Shown here: piece after piece, positions 62,330 through 64,000 of the stretch
Layout: every line of letters begins with the position of its first letter
How positions within the stretch are numbered: the stretch's first letter is position 1
Assembly (NCBI RefSeq): GCF_027594785.1
Contig: NZ_CP075584.1
Span: 2,356,001 to 2,420,000, forward strand
DNA from: Cryobacterium breve
GTDB taxonomy: Bacteria > Actinomycetota > Actinomycetes > Actinomycetales > Microbacteriaceae
Direction: 5' to 3'
Length of the DNA: 64,000 bases
The notes under the pieces: generated by a model
The model's input: the letters and a program-made list of their open reading frames with translations, nothing else
What the model was told of the DNA's origin: nothing
The model's database searches: none
Position numbers and translations under genes: made by a program

Positions 62330-63712
62330 TCAGCCGAGGTAGTCGACGAGGCTGTCGGCGAGTCCGACGTATGCCGCGGGAGTCAGTGCGAGCAGGCGCG
62401 CCCGGGCATCCTCGCCGATCTCGAGGCCGGAGACGAAGGCGACGAGGTCGGCCTGGTTGATCCGCTTGCCGCGGGTGAGCCTCCTTGAGCAGCGCGTACG
62501 GGTCTGCGATGGTGGACCGGCCGGCCGAGACCTCCGCCCGGATGACGGTCTGGATCGCTTCGCCGAGGATCTCCCAGTTGACGTCGAGATCGTGCGCGAG
62601 CAGGACCCTGTCGATGTCGATCTCCCCGAGGCCGCGGACGATGTTGTCGAGGGCGAGCAGGGAGTGGCCGAAGCCGACGCCGATATTGCGCTGGGTCGTC
62701 GAATCGGTCAGGTCCCGCTGCATCCGCGAGGTGACGAGGGTAGCGGCGAGCGAGTCGAGGATCGCGGAGGACAGTTCGAGGTTCGCCTCGGCGTTCTCGA
62801 ACCTGATCGGGTTGATCTTGTGCGGCATCGTCGATGACCCGGTCGCGCCGGCCTGCGGGATCTGCCGGAAGTAGCCGAGGGAGATGTAGGTCCAGACGTC
62901 CGTCGCCAGGTTGTGCAGCACCCGGTTGACGTGGGACACCTTGGAGTAGAGCTCGGCCTGCCAGTCGTGCGACTCGATCTGGGTCGTGAGCGGATTCCAG
63001 GTGAGCCCGAGGCCCTCGACGAAGGCGCGGGACACGGCCGGCCAGTCGATCGCGGGATCCGCTGCGACGTGCGCAGCGAACGTTCCGGTCGCGCCGCTGA
63101 ACTTGCCGAGATACTCGTTGGCCTCGACCTGCGACGCGAGGCGTTCGAGCCGGTACACGAAGACCGCGATCTCCTTGCCGACCGTCGTCGGCGTCGCCGG
63201 CTGGCCGTGGGTGCGGGCGAGCATCGCATCCGACCGGTAGTCCAGGGCGCGCAGGCGGAGCAGGCCGATGGTCGCACGGAGTTTGGGCAGCCACACCTCG
63301 CGCACGGCGGCGCTCACGGTGAGGGCGTACGCAAGGTTGTTGATGTCCTCGCTCGTCGCGGCGAAGTGGGTGAGCTCGCTGATCCGGTCGAGGCCGAGCG
63401 TGGTCAGGCGCCGGCGGACGAGGTACTCGACGGCCTTGACGTCGTGGCGGGTGGTGGCCTCGAGAACGGCGAGTTCGTCGATCTCGGCCTGGCCGAAGTC
63501 GGTGGCGAGGGCGCGCAGGGACGCCTTGTGCTCGGCGTCGAGGGGCGTCGAGCCGAACAGGCTGCGATCCGTGAGGGTGATCAGCCACTCGACCTCGACG
63601 TGCACCCGAGCACGGTTGAGGCCGGCCTCCGACAGGTACTCCCCGAGTTCGGTGACGGCGGCCCGGTAGCGGCCGTCTAGCGGGCTGAGGACCTGGGGGG
63701 TAGTGGACTCAT
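62330..63712 (-). CDS. purB: Adenylosuccinate lyase, two apparent frameshifts
   Basis: About 461 aa from ATG 63712 (MSPLPPQVLSPLDGRY), overlapping the phosphatase stop. A missing G in the run 63695-63700 breaks the first codons and a +1 at 62477-62483 (GAGCCTC for GAGCTC) breaks LLKE-LTRGKR near the end. The fumarase-superfamily signature GSSTMPHKINPIRFENAEAN is intact, as is HFAATSEDINNLAYA. Catalyses two fumarate-releasing steps of purine synthesis. The segment ARTHGQPATPTTVGKE holds the catalytic His. Confidence 0.93.
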
Positions 63713-64000
63713 CGGACTCCCTGTCGGATTGCGGGCTCTAGTTGCGCGAAGAGCGCGAGGTTTGCCTTCTCAATCATGCCCAATACCGAGTCAAACATCG
63801 CATCGTCGGAGTAGTACGGGTCCGGCACGTCGTGCAGGGACGCCTGTTCGTGGTCGAAGCTGAGCAGCAGGCGTACTTTGCTCCTGTCCCGGTCGCTCAC
63901 CGCCCAGTTCCGCAGGATGCGCTCCTGGGTGCGGTCGAGCACGACGACGAGGTCGTAGTCGGTGAACCAGTCCGGGTCGAACTGGCGGGCGCGATGGTGG
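63709..64000 (-). CDS. Low-molecular-weight protein tyrosine phosphatase (5' end cut by window)
   Basis: Only the C-terminal part, about 96 residues, is inside the window; the frame is open to the right edge. HRARQFDP, DYDLVVVLDRTQERIL and especially DVPDPYYSDD, with the general-acid Asp, identify the LMW-PTP family. The P-loop CxxxxxR lies outside. Stop TGA 63709 overlaps the purB start (ATGA), so the two are probably co-transcribed. Confidence 0.85.
   Translation of the reverse strand, partial: HHRARQFDPDWFTDYDLVVVLDRTQERILRNWAVSDRDRSKVRLLLSFDHEQASLHDVPDPYYSDDAMFDSVLGMIEKANLALFAQLEPAIRQGVR

Overview
The window is a GC-rich (roughly two thirds G+C) actinobacterial chromosome segment centred on the replication origin. 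Gene content, the order fhaA-fhaB-pstP-rodA-pbpA-pknA-pknB-trpG-sortase-crgA, the rpmH/dnaA/dnaN/recF/gyrBA block, parS sites of the TGTTTCACGTGAAACA type, a class E sortase and DUF222-HNH and DUF3566 proteins together suggest the family Microbacteriaceae (a Cryobacterium/Leifsonia-like organism). The genus is a guess.

Layout. 1-8.0 kb: metabolic genes, namely a truncated SDR reductase, a Ddn-like F420 enzyme, a short UvrA paralogue and a four-gene operon (MFS transporter, sugar isomerase, PfkB kinase, 2-hydroxyacid dehydrogenase) likely for uptake and catabolism of a sugar acid. 8.2-13.2 kb: a PadR regulator, a UbiB-like kinase, a DUF6611 membrane protein, a flavocytochrome-type reductase and tRNA-Leu. 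13.5-22.5 kb: the cell-wall/phosphosignalling operon (FHA proteins, PP2C phosphatase, RodA, PBP, two PASTA-type Ser/Thr kinases). 22.6-28.6 kb: a DUF222-HNH gene, trpG, a 53-aa membrane protein, sortase E, CrgA, rhomboid protease and cyclophilin. 28.6-39.4 kb: tRNA-Ala, tRNA-Ile, DUF3566, gyrA, gyrB, dciA, recF, dnaN, oriC, dnaA and rpmH. 39.4-44.8 kb: rnpA-yidD-yidC-jag-rsmG-parA-parB and a parS cluster. 44.9-54.3 kb: ddl, an aminotransferase, trxA, trxB, murJ, DUF6049 and the CCA-adding enzyme. 54.5-58.3 kb: rpsF-ssb-rpsR-rplI, an origin-like intergenic region and dnaB. 58.4-61.2 kb: the proton-translocating transhydrogenase. 61.3-64 kb: two small membrane proteins, purB and a truncated low-molecular-weight phosphatase.

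The most striking property is not a gene. About 35 one-base indels interrupt genes a living cell cannot lose (dnaA, gyrA, gyrB, parA, parB, dnaB, recF, rpsF, rpsR, yidC). About 24 are +1 insertions at one hexamer, [C/G]AGCT[C/G], nearly always read as GAGCCT[C/G] or [C/G]AGGCTC. They occur in all three codon phases and on both strands, so ribosomal recoding is unlikely. The best explanation is a systematic sequencing error at AGCT, perhaps because that motif carries a base modification. The remaining indels are mostly homopolymer length errors. I therefore annotate the interrupted genes as intact CDSs with apparent frameshifts.

Other points of interest: an AT-rich, six-box DnaA cluster between rplI and dnaB that looks like a second origin or a DnaA reservoir, four 15-bp repeats in the dnaA leader, and parS palindromes that contain the start codons of parA and (degenerate) rsmG.
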